DNA from: Kiritimatiellia bacterium
Lineage (GTDB): Bacteria; Verrucomicrobiota; Kiritimatiellia; RFP12; UBA1067
Length of the DNA: 61,492 nt
Direction of reading: 5' to 3'
Assembly: GCA_028686345.1 (NCBI GenBank)
Contig: JAQUCE010000017.1
Coordinates: 1 to 61,492, forward strand
How positions within the stretch are numbered: the first letter of the stretch is position 1; each line of letters starts with the position of its first letter. Below, piece by piece: positions 44,705 through 53,361 of this stretch. The position numbers were made by a program, and so were the translations under genes. Below the pieces are notes generated by a model. That model did no database searches, had not been told where the DNA came from, and was given only the letters and a program-made list of their open reading frames with translations.

Positions 44705-45721
44705 ATGCGAATGAATAGGCTAACACTACCGACCGCTACGGCTTACCACGTGATGAGTCGGGTGATAGAACATCGCTTTATTTTCGGTGATGAGGAAAAA
44801 GGTTATCTCTCAGATTTAATGCGCAGACTTGAAACTTTTAGCGATTGTAAGGTAATGACTTACGTTTTTATGGACAACCACTTTCACATTTTGCTGCATG
44901 TGCCGGAAAGGAGGGAGATAGACGATGATGAGGTTAAGCGCAGAGTGGCTATCCTTTATGAAGAGGAGAGGTACGCGACAATGGAGGAAAACTGGAAACG
45001 TTGGATTGAGAAAGGTGGCGACGAGCAGGTGAAAGAGCAACTGGATGGTTTCCGGGCGCGGATGTATGACCTCTCTGAGTTTATGAAAACCTTTAAACAA
45101 CGGGTTTCAATTTACTATAATGCGAAGCACGACCGGCATGGAGCAGGGCCATTGTGGCAGGACCGGTTCAAAAGCGTTCTGCTTGACGAGCAACAAGCGC
45201 AGCTGCTTGTCGCGACGTACATTGACCTTAATCCAGTACGGGCGGGTATAGTCAATGATCCCAAGGACTACCGCTGGTCAGGGTATGCGGAGGCGGTGGG
45301 AGCGGGCGGACTGGCACTGGATGGCATCTCTAACCTATTTATGGACAGCACTTTGACAAAAAAAGAAGTTTTGGCCCAATACCGTCAACACCTCTACTGC
45401 GTGGGAGCTCAGAAAGTTGATAAAATCACCGGAGAGGTCATAAAACCAGGGTTTGACTGCCAGGCGATTGACAAGGTTCTGGAGGCGGGCGGGGAGCTGT
45501 CGATCCAACAGCTATTACGTTGTCGGATGCGCTATTTATCCGATGGCGTGGTTCTTGGAAGTAAAGCCTTTGTCGAGCGCATGCTTGCTGAGCACAGTCA
45601 TCATTTCAGCGCATTGCGGTGTCGGCGGGGCGCAAGCTCGATGAAACATGGCGAGTCGTGTGGGCTGTGTACAGTGGGTGATTTTCGGTCAACGGTGGTT
45701 TTCCCATCAGCTTGGAGCTAA
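44705..45721 (+). CDS. REP-associated tyrosine transposase (RAYT, IS200-like)
   Basis: 338 residues. The N-terminal Y1/HUH transposase domain begins LPTATAYHVMSRVIEHRFIF; the metal-binding HUH motif is H59-F-H61 in FMDNHFHILLH. The second helix YDLSEFMKTFKQRVSIYYNAKH should carry the nucleophilic tyrosine, and GPLWQDRFKSVLL plus TYIDLNPVRAGIV-PKDYRWSGYAE are RAYT hallmarks. The C-terminal extension (residues about 215-338) is usual in the long RAYT group. GGAGGT precedes the ATG. It is single-copy here, without terminal insertion-sequence ends. Instead it is bracketed by clusters of one short repeat, as expected if it mobilises those repeats rather than itself. It appears intact. Confidence 0.92.
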   Translation: MRMNRLTLPTATAYHVMSRVIEHRFIFGDEEKGYLSDLMRRLETFSDCKVMTYVFMDNHFHILLHVPERREIDDDEVKRRVAILYEEERYATMEENWKRWIEKGGDEQVKEQLDGFRARMYDLSEFMKTFKQRVSIYYNAKHDRHGAGPLWQDRFKSVLLDEQQAQLLVATYIDLNPVRAGIVNDPKDYRWSGYAEAVGAGGLALDGISNLFMDSTLTKKEVLAQYRQHLYCVGAQKVDKITGEVIKPGFDCQAIDKVLEAGGELSIQQLLRCRMRYLSDGVVLGSKAFVERMLAEHSHHFSALRCRRGASSMKHGESCGLCTVGDFRSTVVFPSAWS

Positions 45722-46222
45722 ACAGTCGGTAGTTACGTGTTCTTGTAAGCGTGCAAATTAATAAGGGATGCTGCCATCCCAACACTACACTAATTTAAAC
45801 TTTCGGTATAATTCCAAATTTTCATGCCGGCTTTCTACTTTTTCGTGCCGACCTTATGCACTATTGAGCTACAACTGATCCTGTTGATATCGAAATGGCA
45901 ATGCCTTTCATTTAACATCTCCGAAACTAGTCTATCAAACTCAATTCATAAGGCAACCAATAATAGTAGCCGATAGGAGAGCCGACAGGGATATTTCATC
46001 TGGGGAGCCGATAGGGAGCCGATAGGGACAGGCACTAATTCCCGGATAGGGACAGGCACTAATTCCCGGATAGGGACAGGCACTAATTTCTCATTGTTGT
46101 TTCCCTGCTAAATTGCGCTTGTAAAACATGGGACATGGATTGTAGAATGCAACCTGCAACCTGCATGCCACGCCGTATTAATAAAGGCGGGAACTCTGAA
46201 CCTTAAACACTGAACTCTCGAA
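45722..46222. other. Spacer between RAYT and helicase genes, with tandem repeats
   Basis: No gene is seen. Bases 45722-45960 show nothing recognisable. From about 45970 the sequence consists of degenerate CCGATAGGGA units leading into the three-copy tandem at 46021-46088. The following about 130 bases must carry the helicase promoter; no good ribosome-binding site is visible before 46223. Confidence 0.6.
46021..46088 (+). repeat. Three tandem 24-bp units containing AGGGACAGGCACT
   Basis: Units start at 46021, 46045 and 46069. Each begins GATAGGGACAGGCACTAATT, with CCCG spacers. Preceding degenerate GCCGATAGGGA pieces suggest the array grew by slippage or repeated insertion. These are the right-hand counterpart of the copies left of the RAYT gene. 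Confidence 0.9.
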
Positions 46223-49200
46223 ATGAACCCAGCAAAACTAACTTCAACCATGCTCATTCAATGGGGCGGCAAGGATGTCTATCACCAGGCGGAATTCCTT
46301 GTCAAAAAAGGAGCTGTCAAAAAAGCGGAGATCTCCGGCTCCCAGATCGCCGGCATCATTGCCCGTGAATCTGCCTCTGATCTGCACACCAAGCTGCGCG
46401 TGCTGGCGAGCGGCGGGGTGGAGAGCCTCTGCCCCTGCTATACCCACCGCAACCAGGGGTTGATCTGCCCGCATATCGTCGCGCTGGGTATATCCGTGAT
46501 GCTGCGCCACTCGGATCCGACGCGCGAGGAGAAATACCGGCAGGAGCAGCGCCGCAACCGTCGCCTGGCCGCCATTGATCCCGGCAGCTATATCCAACGC
46601 GCACCTGACGGCACTCCCGCCTCGCTCGAACTCTCTCTCTCAGCTGCCTGGTCCGATGAGTTCCACCAGGGTGCCATCTCCCTGGCTATCTTCTTTTTTA
46701 TCTACGATAAGGTCTACCACCCAGGCCAAATTCGCGCCAACGCAACTCTGCGGCTCTCGCAACAGGATGAGGCGCTGCTCTCAGTCCTGGAAGACATCTG
46801 TGAAGGTCCGCCCGCCAATCCCATCCAGCTCAATCCAGCGGACTTTATTAACATCGTGGAGATCGCTGGCGGCAAGAACTTCACCACCGGCGAAGCTGTA
46901 GCGATCAAGGTTCAGAAGAGTTATGTTCAGAGCTATCTCAAGCTCTCGCTGGAGCATACAACCGGTGATCTCAAGATCGCTCCGCACTCACTCCTACCCG
47001 AGTCTGCGGCTGCCGGGGGGCACCGCCGCCCCCTCTACCTGGTCAGCAACAAACGCGGGGCCGTTGCCATGGACAATCAGATCTGGCCCATGAAGAACAT
47101 CCTCCCGCTCCCCTATCACAGCATCTATCGTCAGGATGAAATTATCCCGCGTCAGCTTGTGGCCAACTTCCTCCACCGCGATCTCCCGGTGCTGGAAAAA
47201 ATGACTCCGCTCGAGATGGAGGTCACACCGGATCTCTTTGACTTCTCGCCTGCCACCCCCTCGTTCGAGCTGCTGTTAAGAGGCAACCAGGCAGCGCTGC
47301 GCGCCTCACTCAAAGCCTCCTACCAAAGCCAGACCTTCTACGCCACCGCCCCTGAAACTCAGGCCAGCTTTGCCCTGCCCGATCCCGACGACATTCTGCG
47401 CTACCACACCCGTAACCCAGCCGCTGAGGCCAAGGCGCTGCGCATGCTGCGACAGCTCGGCTTCAGCCACCCTGACATGGAGATTCCAGGTGAACCCGCG
47501 CTCACCATGGTGGGACTACGCGCTGTGCTAAACTTCTTTGGCAGCGGCTTCTCTGCTCTGAGACGGGCTGGCTGGAAAATCTCGTTCTCGGAAAAGCTTG
47601 AAGCTATCTTTGACAACCTTCCGGTTATCACCCCGGTGATCCAGATCAGCAAAAAAAACGAGCAGTGGTTTGATGTTGGCTTTGAATTTGAAACCTTTGA
47701 CCACCCCAACCTCCACCCGGCTGATATTCAGCGCGCCATCAACTGCGGCGACTCCTTTGTGGAGGTCAACGGTGTGGCGCATCTACTTGACACAGCCGCA
47801 GTTGAGTCCATGCGCGAGGTCTTCCGGGAGTGCCAAAGCAAAGAGAGCCAGCAACCCGGTCACTTTATGGTGCCGGCGGTTTACGCCCCCTTTGTGCAAT
47901 CCTCGCTGCGGGCTTTGGATGGCATTGATGTCGAGGAGCCTGCTGACTGGCGCGAGGAGGCGGCCCGACGCAACCGCTCCACTGATGCGCGCTTCAAAGT
48001 AATCGACCTGGGCGCACTGGAGGGCACCCTGCGCCCCTATCAGAAGGAGGGTGTTTACTGGCTGCGATTCATTGAGGAGTCGGGCTTCAACGGCATCCTG
48101 GCCGATGAGATGGGCCTTGGCAAAACACTGCAAACCCTGACCTGGTTGAACCTCAAGCGCATAGCGCCTGAAGCACGCGGAAAACCAGCGCTGATTATCT
48201 GCCCCACTTCACTGGTGGAAAACTGGTATCGCGAGGCGGAGAAGTTTGTGCCGCAGATGCGCTGCCTGATCCTCTCCGGCGCTGACCGCCACACCCTCTT
48301 TGGCAAAATACCGGAGGCCGATATTGTGATCACCTCCTACGCGCTCATCCGGCGCGACCTGGATGTTTATCAAACGCTCACCTTCTCGGCCGCTGTCCTG
48401 GATGAGGCCCAGCACATTAAAAACAGATCTACCCGCAATGCAGTTGCCGCCAAACAGATCAATGCCGTCAACCGCTTGGTTCTGACCGGCACCCCGCTGG
48501 AGAACGGAGTCGCTGACATCTGGTCCATCATGGATTTCCTGATGCCGCAATACTTGGGCCTCTATGAGCAGTTCAAGATGAACTTTGAGACCCCGATCAT
48601 GAATGGGGAGCGTGAGGGCGAGGTTGCCCAGCAGAAACTGCGGCGTATGCTAAACCCCTTTCTCCTGCGGCGTTTGAAGCGGGATGTTGCCAAAGACCTG
48701 CCCGAGAAAATCATCAAGGTGGCCTTCTGCCCTCTCTCCCTTGACCAACAGAGGGTTTACAACGAACTGCTCGCTGATTCCAGACTCAAGATCAAGGGTC
48801 TGGTTCAGAGCAAAGGCTTTGAGCGCTCCCGTTTTGAGATTCTGGCCATGCTGATGCGGCTGCGTCAAGCCAGCTGCCATCTGGATCTACTGAAAGACCA
48901 TCACACTCCCGGTGCCTATGAGACACCCTCATCCAAACTCGAGGCCTTTCTTGAAATTCTGGACGAGGCGATCGACGGCGGTCACCGCATTCTGGTGTTC
49001 AGTCAGTTTGTCACCTTCTTAAAAATCATACGCGCTGAACTCGACAGCCGCCAGATCCCCAGCTGCTACCTCGACGGCTCCACCAAGGACCGCCTGGCAG
49101 AGTGCCGCCGGTTTAACGAGAACAGCTCAATCCCGGTTTTCCTGATTAGCCTCAAGGCCGGCGGCACAGGGCTCAATCTCACCGGAGCCGACATGGTGGT

Positions 49201-49441
49201 GCACATGGACCCCTGGTGGAATCCGGCTGCCGAGGATCAGGCCACCGACCGCGCACATCGAATTGGACAAAAACGCACGGTTTACAGCATCAAGCTGATC
49301 GCTGAACACACCGTTGAAGAGAAGGTGCTTGAGATGCAGCGGCGCAAACAGGCGCTGATCAGTGCCACCATCAGCGCCTCCGACGAAGCAATGCTCCAGA
49401 AGATGACCTTTAATGATATCAGCGATATCATTGGGTTGTAG
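46223..49441 (+). CDS. SNF2-family helicase with SWIM zinc finger
   Basis: 1072 residues. A SWIM zinc finger lies near residues 70-95 (CPCYTHRNQGLICPHIVALG, C-x-C then C-x-H). A long unassigned middle follows. The SNF2 ATPase begins near residue 610 with RPYQKEGVYWLRFI. Motif I is ILADEMGLGKTLQTLTWL, motif II VLDEAQHIKN, motif III LTGTPLENG. The second RecA lobe has ILVFSQFVTFLKII, LISLKAGGTGLNLTGAD and motif VI DQATDRAHRIGQ. Such proteins are ATP-driven DNA translocases that remodel protein-DNA complexes, with bacterial relatives linked to transcription recycling or DNA repair. It is a single-gene unit between the repeat array and the convergent arsC. ATG at 46223 is used, although no clear ribosome-binding site precedes it. 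Confidence 0.92.
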   Translation: MNPAKLTSTMLIQWGGKDVYHQAEFLVKKGAVKKAEISGSQIAGIIARESASDLHTKLRVLASGGVESLCPCYTHRNQGLICPHIVALGISVMLRHSDPTREEKYRQEQRRNRRLAAIDPGSYIQRAPDGTPASLELSLSAAWSDEFHQGAISLAIFFFIYDKVYHPGQIRANATLRLSQQDEALLSVLEDICEGPPANPIQLNPADFINIVEIAGGKNFTTGEAVAIKVQKSYVQSYLKLSLEHTTGDLKIAPHSLLPESAAAGGHRRPLYLVSNKRGAVAMDNQIWPMKNILPLPYHSIYRQDEIIPRQLVANFLHRDLPVLEKMTPLEMEVTPDLFDFSPATPSFELLLRGNQAALRASLKASYQSQTFYATAPETQASFALPDPDDILRYHTRNPAAEAKALRMLRQLGFSHPDMEIPGEPALTMVGLRAVLNFFGSGFSALRRAGWKISFSEKLEAIFDNLPVITPVIQISKKNEQWFDVGFEFETFDHPNLHPADIQRAINCGDSFVEVNGVAHLLDTAAVESMREVFRECQSKESQQPGHFMVPAVYAPFVQSSLRALDGIDVEEPADWREEAARRNRSTDARFKVIDLGALEGTLRPYQKEGVYWLRFIEESGFNGILADEMGLGKTLQTLTWLNLKRIAPEARGKPALIICPTSLVENWYREAEKFVPQMRCLILSGADRHTLFGKIPEADIVITSYALIRRDLDVYQTLTFSAAVLDEAQHIKNRSTRNAVAAKQINAVNRLVLTGTPLENGVADIWSIMDFLMPQYLGLYEQFKMNFETPIMNGEREGEVAQQKLRRMLNPFLLRRLKRDVAKDLPEKIIKVAFCPLSLDQQRVYNELLADSRLKIKGLVQSKGFERSRFEILAMLMRLRQASCHLDLLKDHHTPGAYETPSSKLEAFLEILDEAIDGGHRILVFSQFVTFLKIIRAELDSRQIPSCYLDGSTKDRLAECRRFNENSSIPVFLISLKAGGTGLNLTGADMVVHMDPWWNPAAEDQATDRAHRIGQKRTVYSIKLIAEHTVEEKVLEMQRRKQALISATISASDEAMLQKMTFNDISDIIGL

Positions 49442-49493
49442 AAGAAAATTATGAGATGCGGAGACAAAAGTACTTTGTTTCAAACTCGCGCAA

Positions 49494-49952
49494 TCAAGCA
49501 CTCGCGTACTTCGCCATTGACTTCGGCAGTGTTTCAATAAAGGCTCTGATCTCATCGCGAACCTTGCGATAACACTCCAGTTGTTCTTCTTCAGAGCCCC
49601 CTTGTTCCGCCAGCTCCCTGGCCAGCTTAGGCGGATCGTCAAACCCAACATGAACCACCTTACACTTCGCAGGAAAGTACGGGCAGGTTTCGTGGGCGTG
49701 TCCGCAGACGGTCACCACCGCATCCAGCTTCACATCTTTGAATTCATTGATGTGTTTGGATTTGTGCTCAGAAATATCCACGCCCGCCTCGGCCATCACC
49801 CTGACTGCATGGGGGTTCAGTCCATGAGTTTCGATTCCAGCGGAGTAGGCGTTAATCAGATCGCCTTTAAGATGCCGGGTCCACGCTTCAGCCATCTGAC
49901 TGCGGCAGGAGTTGCCGGTACATAAAAACAAGAGATTCAGTTTTTCAGGCAT
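49494..49952 (-). CDS. arsC: Arsenate reductase, low-molecular-weight phosphatase type
   Basis: 152 residues from the ATG at 49952. The P-loop LFLCTGNSCRSQMAEAW (C-x5-R) begins near residue 5. A later pair of cysteines lies in VVTVCGHAHETCPYF, as in thioredoxin-coupled ArsC enzymes that shuttle a disulfide over three cysteines. It reduces arsenate to arsenite in the cytosol; a tyrosine phosphatase role is the alternative. No arsenite pump or ArsR lies nearby, so it is isolated. The upstream frame continues 22 codons to an ATG at 50018, through a dispersed repeat copy (49954-49979), leaving the start uncertain: neither ATG has a strong ribosome-binding site. Confidence 0.88.
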   Translation of the reverse strand: MPEKLNLLFLCTGNSCRSQMAEAWTRHLKGDLINAYSAGIETHGLNPHAVRVMAEAGVDISEHKSKHINEFKDVKLDAVVTVCGHAHETCPYFPAKCKVVHVGFDDPPKLARELAEQGGSEEEQLECYRKVRDEIRAFIETLPKSMAKYASA

Positions 49953-50027
49953 TATCTTGCTTGCAGAAACATTTTCACTTTTTGTGGCTAATATTGATGC
50001 GCCAGGTTGATCGTGCACAGCACGAAC

Positions 50028-50624
50028 TCAGAACCTGCTTTTAATGCTCTCTTTGCGGATCTCTTTCTCATCTGCCCAGACCAGCTCACCGGTTCTCAGA
50101 TCTTTAAGAATCATAGAGAACTTATAGTACTGATCTGTGACACGCCCGGTGGTATTCTTGATTTCGGTCAGTGCTCCGGTCAAAAACATCTGCGCTGCAC
50201 TCTGCTGGCCAGGACGGATCGCCTGCTTGCTGTCAGTCAAGCCAAGGTTGGCCTGCGCATCCATGAATTCGATATCTGTGCCTGAAGTTGATTTGTCAAC
50301 AAAGCGGAACAGACCTGAACGCAGGAGCTGCGAGCGCAGCGAATCAGTGATACTGACCATATCGATGTGCTGCATGGAGCGGTTTTGCAGTGGCTCAATA
50401 TCCAGAACCGGGCGCTTGCCTCCGGTGACCTCTAACACACCGGGTGAGCTGATCAGCGATTCCGCCATCTTCTCGACTGTACGGCGCACATCCTGCGGCT
50501 CCAGCTTGGAGGTCATCGCCTTGCGGTCAAGCGAAGTCTCGGTGACAGTCGGCATAGAAGCACAGCCTGTCAAAAACATTGCAGTTAAAGCCAAGGCTGG
50601 AACAATAATCATACTTTTTTTCAT
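50028..50624 (-). CDS. lpoB: LpoB-like penicillin-binding protein activator lipoprotein
   Basis: 198 residues. A lipoprotein signal ends in the lipobox LTGC with Cys21. The mature domain matches the LpoB/CsgG-related fold: LEPQDVRRTVEKMAESLISSPGV, KRPVLDIEPLQNRSMQHIDMVSITDSLRSQLLRSGLFRFVD, AAQMFLTGALTEIKN, YYKFSMILKDLRTGELVWADEKEIRK. In E. coli LpoB is an outer-membrane lipoprotein that stimulates PBP1b during cell-wall synthesis. It follows the YcfL-like gene by 41 bases, as in E. coli where ycfL and lpoB are neighbours. Whether the PVC relative acts on a peptidoglycan synthase is not shown. Confidence 0.85.
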   Translation of the reverse strand: MKKSMIIVPALALTAMFLTGCASMPTVTETSLDRKAMTSKLEPQDVRRTVEKMAESLISSPGVLEVTGGKRPVLDIEPLQNRSMQHIDMVSITDSLRSQLLRSGLFRFVDKSTSGTDIEFMDAQANLGLTDSKQAIRPGQQSAAQMFLTGALTEIKNTTGRVTDQYYKFSMILKDLRTGELVWADEKEIRKESIKSRF

Positions 50625-50665
50625 AGTTTATCTCCTTAATCCAAAATCCAAAATCCAAAATCATA

Positions 50666-51097
50666 TTACTCTGACACGGCATACTCGCGCACTCTCAGCT
50701 TTGAACGAACCGCCTGCAGCGAGTTGGCCACGCCGCTGACCGTCGCAGAGTCGCGACCTTCAATAATCAGCGAGCGATACGGTTTTGTATCAGGGTCAAC
50801 CTCCATGCCGCTGTCGTCAAACCAGGCAATCCGATAGTGCAAGCGCAGGCGTTTATGGCTGCGATTGGCCAGCGTGATATGCACCCTTTTCATATTATTT
50901 GGCATCATATCATAATTAATAGAAGCAATATCCACGCCCAGTCTGCGACGCAGGCGGGTGCTGTCCTCCAACACTTCAGTGACACCATCAATGTGATCGG
51001 TTTTCACGGTTGTTCCAGCAGTGTCGACACAACCGGTCAAAGCGGTCAGGCACAACGCTAAAGCAACATAAAATACACTTTGTTTCCCAATATTCAT
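50666..51097 (-). CDS. ycfL: YcfL-like (DUF1425) lipoprotein
   Basis: 143 residues with a lipoprotein signal (LALCLTALTGC, Cys23). The mature part is a small beta-rich DUF1425/YcfL-type domain: NMKRVHITLANRSHKRLRLHYRIAWFDDSGMEVDPDTKPYRSLIIEGRDSATVSGVANS. The fold with the long loop before the WFDDSG turn is typical. Function is unknown, but conserved pairing with LpoB suggests a shared envelope role. It is the first gene of a pair with lpoB and is separated from the next upstream gene by a repeat-filled 677-base spacer. Confidence 0.82.
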   Translation of the reverse strand: MNIGKQSVFYVALALCLTALTGCVDTAGTTVKTDHIDGVTEVLEDSTRLRRRLGVDIASINYDMMPNNMKRVHITLANRSHKRLRLHYRIAWFDDSGMEVDPDTKPYRSLIIEGRDSATVSGVANSLQAVRSKLRVREYAVSE

Positions 51098-51774
51098 ATT
51101 TACCTCTTTCCTTTTTCAATGCGGACAAGGCCCGCAATACAGTTTACAGCTGGTAGCTTGTGGCTATTAGGCCCTTATGGGTGCAAAACCATTACTTGTT
51201 CTTTACAAAAAGTTGTTTATCTGGCCTTTTTGCCGCTTGTTTCGCAATCATCCACCGCATAGCGGCGGATATACTTCGCAATCATCCACCGCATAGCGGC
51301 GGATATACTTCGCAATCATCCACCGCATAGCGGCGGATATACTTCGCAATCATCCACCGCATAGCGGCGGATATACTGTGTTGCTTTCAGTATGTCCGCC
51401 GCTATGCGGTGGATGCCCATTTTTCACCTCAAAAACAACGTAACGCATTCATTCCTCTCCTACAAAATTAACGACAAAGTTTGCGCTTGCGCTGCAAGGT
51501 CGGTCGCTCGGCGCGGTGGAGGCCGCGCCCTACCGTTGCGCCCGACGATGCTGTGCGACGATGGTGACCGACGATTGGGAACATGCGCGGGCTCGTCAAC
51601 CAGCATCGCCGCCGCCATCGTCAATCAAAGGCGCAGCGGAGCTCAGCAGGTTCGGTTTCCAACCGGACACTCCGAATGGAAATCAGAGCTACGTTGCTCC
51701 AGCACAAAAGGCACGGCCTTTTTACCCGCGCACCTCTTCACTCCGCGCCTTGCGCGGATTTCGCCGCGGTTCCC
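51098..51774. other. Repeat-filled spacer between lipoprotein genes
   Basis: No gene is supported. Contents from left to right: a poor copy of CAGTTTACAGCTGGTAGC, the 34-bp tandem array (51241-51376) with an inverted copy at 51391-51415, and CGACAAAGTTTGCG (51472-51485). A CGATGGTGACCGACGATTGGGAACATG-type block near 51557 resembles 17127-17161. A degenerate copy of the CCGGTT palindrome lies at about 51649-51692. Confidence 0.65.
51241..51376. repeat. Four perfect tandem copies of a 34-bp unit
   Basis: Units begin at 51241, 51275, 51309 and 51343 and are identical. Each contains CATCCACCGCATAGCGGCGG, in which CCGC and GCGG form a hairpin around ATA. After a 14-base spacer, 51391-51415 holds a reverse-complement copy with one mismatch, so the array as a whole can fold back. 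Confidence 0.93.
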
Positions 51775-53319
51775 TCACCTGGGCAGATACAAAGCGCGCG
51801 GTCCGGTCAGCAGGCTATCATCCACCTTAAAGGTTGGAGCAGACCCTTTCCCGCTTAACGAGGCGGTACCGATCCTGGAACAGCCCTCGATATCCGCGAT
51901 CCATATCAAGCGCCTCTCACCTGCGTTCACCTCCACGGGTATCTCGATCTGATAACCGGTTGCCGGATTTCGCACATAAATCGTCTGTTGGCCTGGTTGG
52001 ATGGGGTGGCAGGAGAGATAGGCAATCGCGGGCAAGGTGTACCAGGCGCGGGTGTCAGCCTTGTTGATCACGGTAGAGATGGCATTAAACGCCAACACGC
52101 CAATTTTCAGGGCATCGTTACCGGCGTGATTGGCCACCTGCTGGGCAGCGATTCGTGTGCCGATGCGGGTGACATTACGCAGCACAATACCGGGGATCTT
52201 CTCTTTCAGGTCATGGTAGGCAAGTGCCTGCAGGTTCACAGCTGGCGAGCCTCCGCCAAGTGTTGGACCGTTCTTTAAACCAATCTCAAAGCTCATCGCC
52301 CGGTAGAGGCCCTCCTCGTAAATCGGGAAATCCGCTGATGTCAGGGTGCCCCCCACCGGCAGCGGCACCTTAACCGACTTGCGTTGCGGCACAAACGACT
52401 CCTCAAACACGACAACCACCTCCGCGCCGCTCCGGAGCAGATCGCTCTCCTGCATCTTATACTGCTCCATCAGTGCACGGTAAGCCACCTGATCCTGGGT
52501 GCGAAGCATCCGCAGAAAGTCCTTGCGCACATAGGGGTTATCGGGTGCCAGTTCATTCGCCTTGCGATAGGAGAGCGAGGCATTACTCTGATCGCCCTGC
52601 TCTTCCAGAATTGCACCGCACAGATACCAGACCAGGCCGTTTTCATAGGAGTTTCGTGATTTTTCCAGCACGGGTGCCATATTCACCATCTTCGCATCCA
52701 CATTCGTCAGCGAATCAGCCTTGTCTTTATCTGTCGCTACACTTTTCTCCTCTGCTCTAGCTTCCACTGCCGCTGCTTGCTTATCAGCATTTTTTTTCAG
52801 GTTGCTGCCATACTTCTCGGCAATGGCGTCCTGCGCGAAAACCGCGCGGCGGGCCTCCACGCCAGCCGCACTGATATCACTCAGAAACAGATGGTTTATC
52901 ATCTGATAGTTGAGTGCCTGTATAAACTCATAGGCAGGCAGGTTGTAGGGGCGTGTCCGATCATCGGTCACCGTGCCTGCCATGATGTTGGCGCCCACAT
53001 CCCCGACCTTGATCACCGGCCCCTCATCGGTCTGATCAATCATGGTGTCAATCGCAGCCGCAAAGTTGGTGGAGCTGCCGGTAAAATCCCCGGAGAGCAT
53101 CCGCACCCGACCAGCTTCAAGATAACCGAGCTGCTTGCTATACCAGCTCTCCTTCATCTTCTCCGCCCAAGCAAGCGCTTTGGCATCACTCCCAACGCGC
53201 AAACCCGCAATTGCGGATTCAGCACCCTTGTTGCCCGTGACACACCCTGAGAATATCAACAGGGCGGCCAGGGCAGAGACAGGTAACAGCAGAGAGTGTT
53301 TTGCAGGTTTTTTGATCAT
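51775..53319 (-). CDS. COG3014-type conserved lipoprotein
   Basis: 514 residues with a lipoprotein signal (ALAALLIFSGC, Cys26). The mature protein has helical TPR-like repeats (LEAGRVRMLSGDFTGSSTNFAAAIDTM, NALASLSYRKANEL-like near residue 260). Family motifs of the COG3014 group are DRTRPYNLPAYEFIQALNYQMINHLFLSD, then VVVFEESFVPQRKSVKVPLPV and AWYTLPAIAYLS. Homologues sit next to lpoB/ycfL genes in other bacteria, as here, but the biochemical role is unknown. It overlaps nothing; the CsgG/PEGA-like gene upstream ends 42 bases before its start. Confidence 0.82.
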   Translation of the reverse strand: MIKKPAKHSLLLPVSALAALLIFSGCVTGNKGAESAIAGLRVGSDAKALAWAEKMKESWYSKQLGYLEAGRVRMLSGDFTGSSTNFAAAIDTMIDQTDEGPVIKVGDVGANIMAGTVTDDRTRPYNLPAYEFIQALNYQMINHLFLSDISAAGVEARRAVFAQDAIAEKYGSNLKKNADKQAAAVEARAEEKSVATDKDKADSLTNVDAKMVNMAPVLEKSRNSYENGLVWYLCGAILEEQGDQSNASLSYRKANELAPDNPYVRKDFLRMLRTQDQVAYRALMEQYKMQESDLLRSGAEVVVVFEESFVPQRKSVKVPLPVGGTLTSADFPIYEEGLYRAMSFEIGLKNGPTLGGGSPAVNLQALAYHDLKEKIPGIVLRNVTRIGTRIAAQQVANHAGNDALKIGVLAFNAISTVINKADTRAWYTLPAIAYLSCHPIQPGQQTIYVRNPATGYQIEIPVEVNAGERRLIWIADIEGCSRIGTASLSGKGSAPTFKVDDSLLTGPRALYLPR

Positions 53320-53361
53320 AAGTCATCCCTTGCACGGCTTTAAGACACCTGACAGTGTGCG

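Noticed and set aside
51241-51376. CRISPR array
   Set aside because: The 34-bp units are directly adjacent with no variable spacers, and no cas genes are present.
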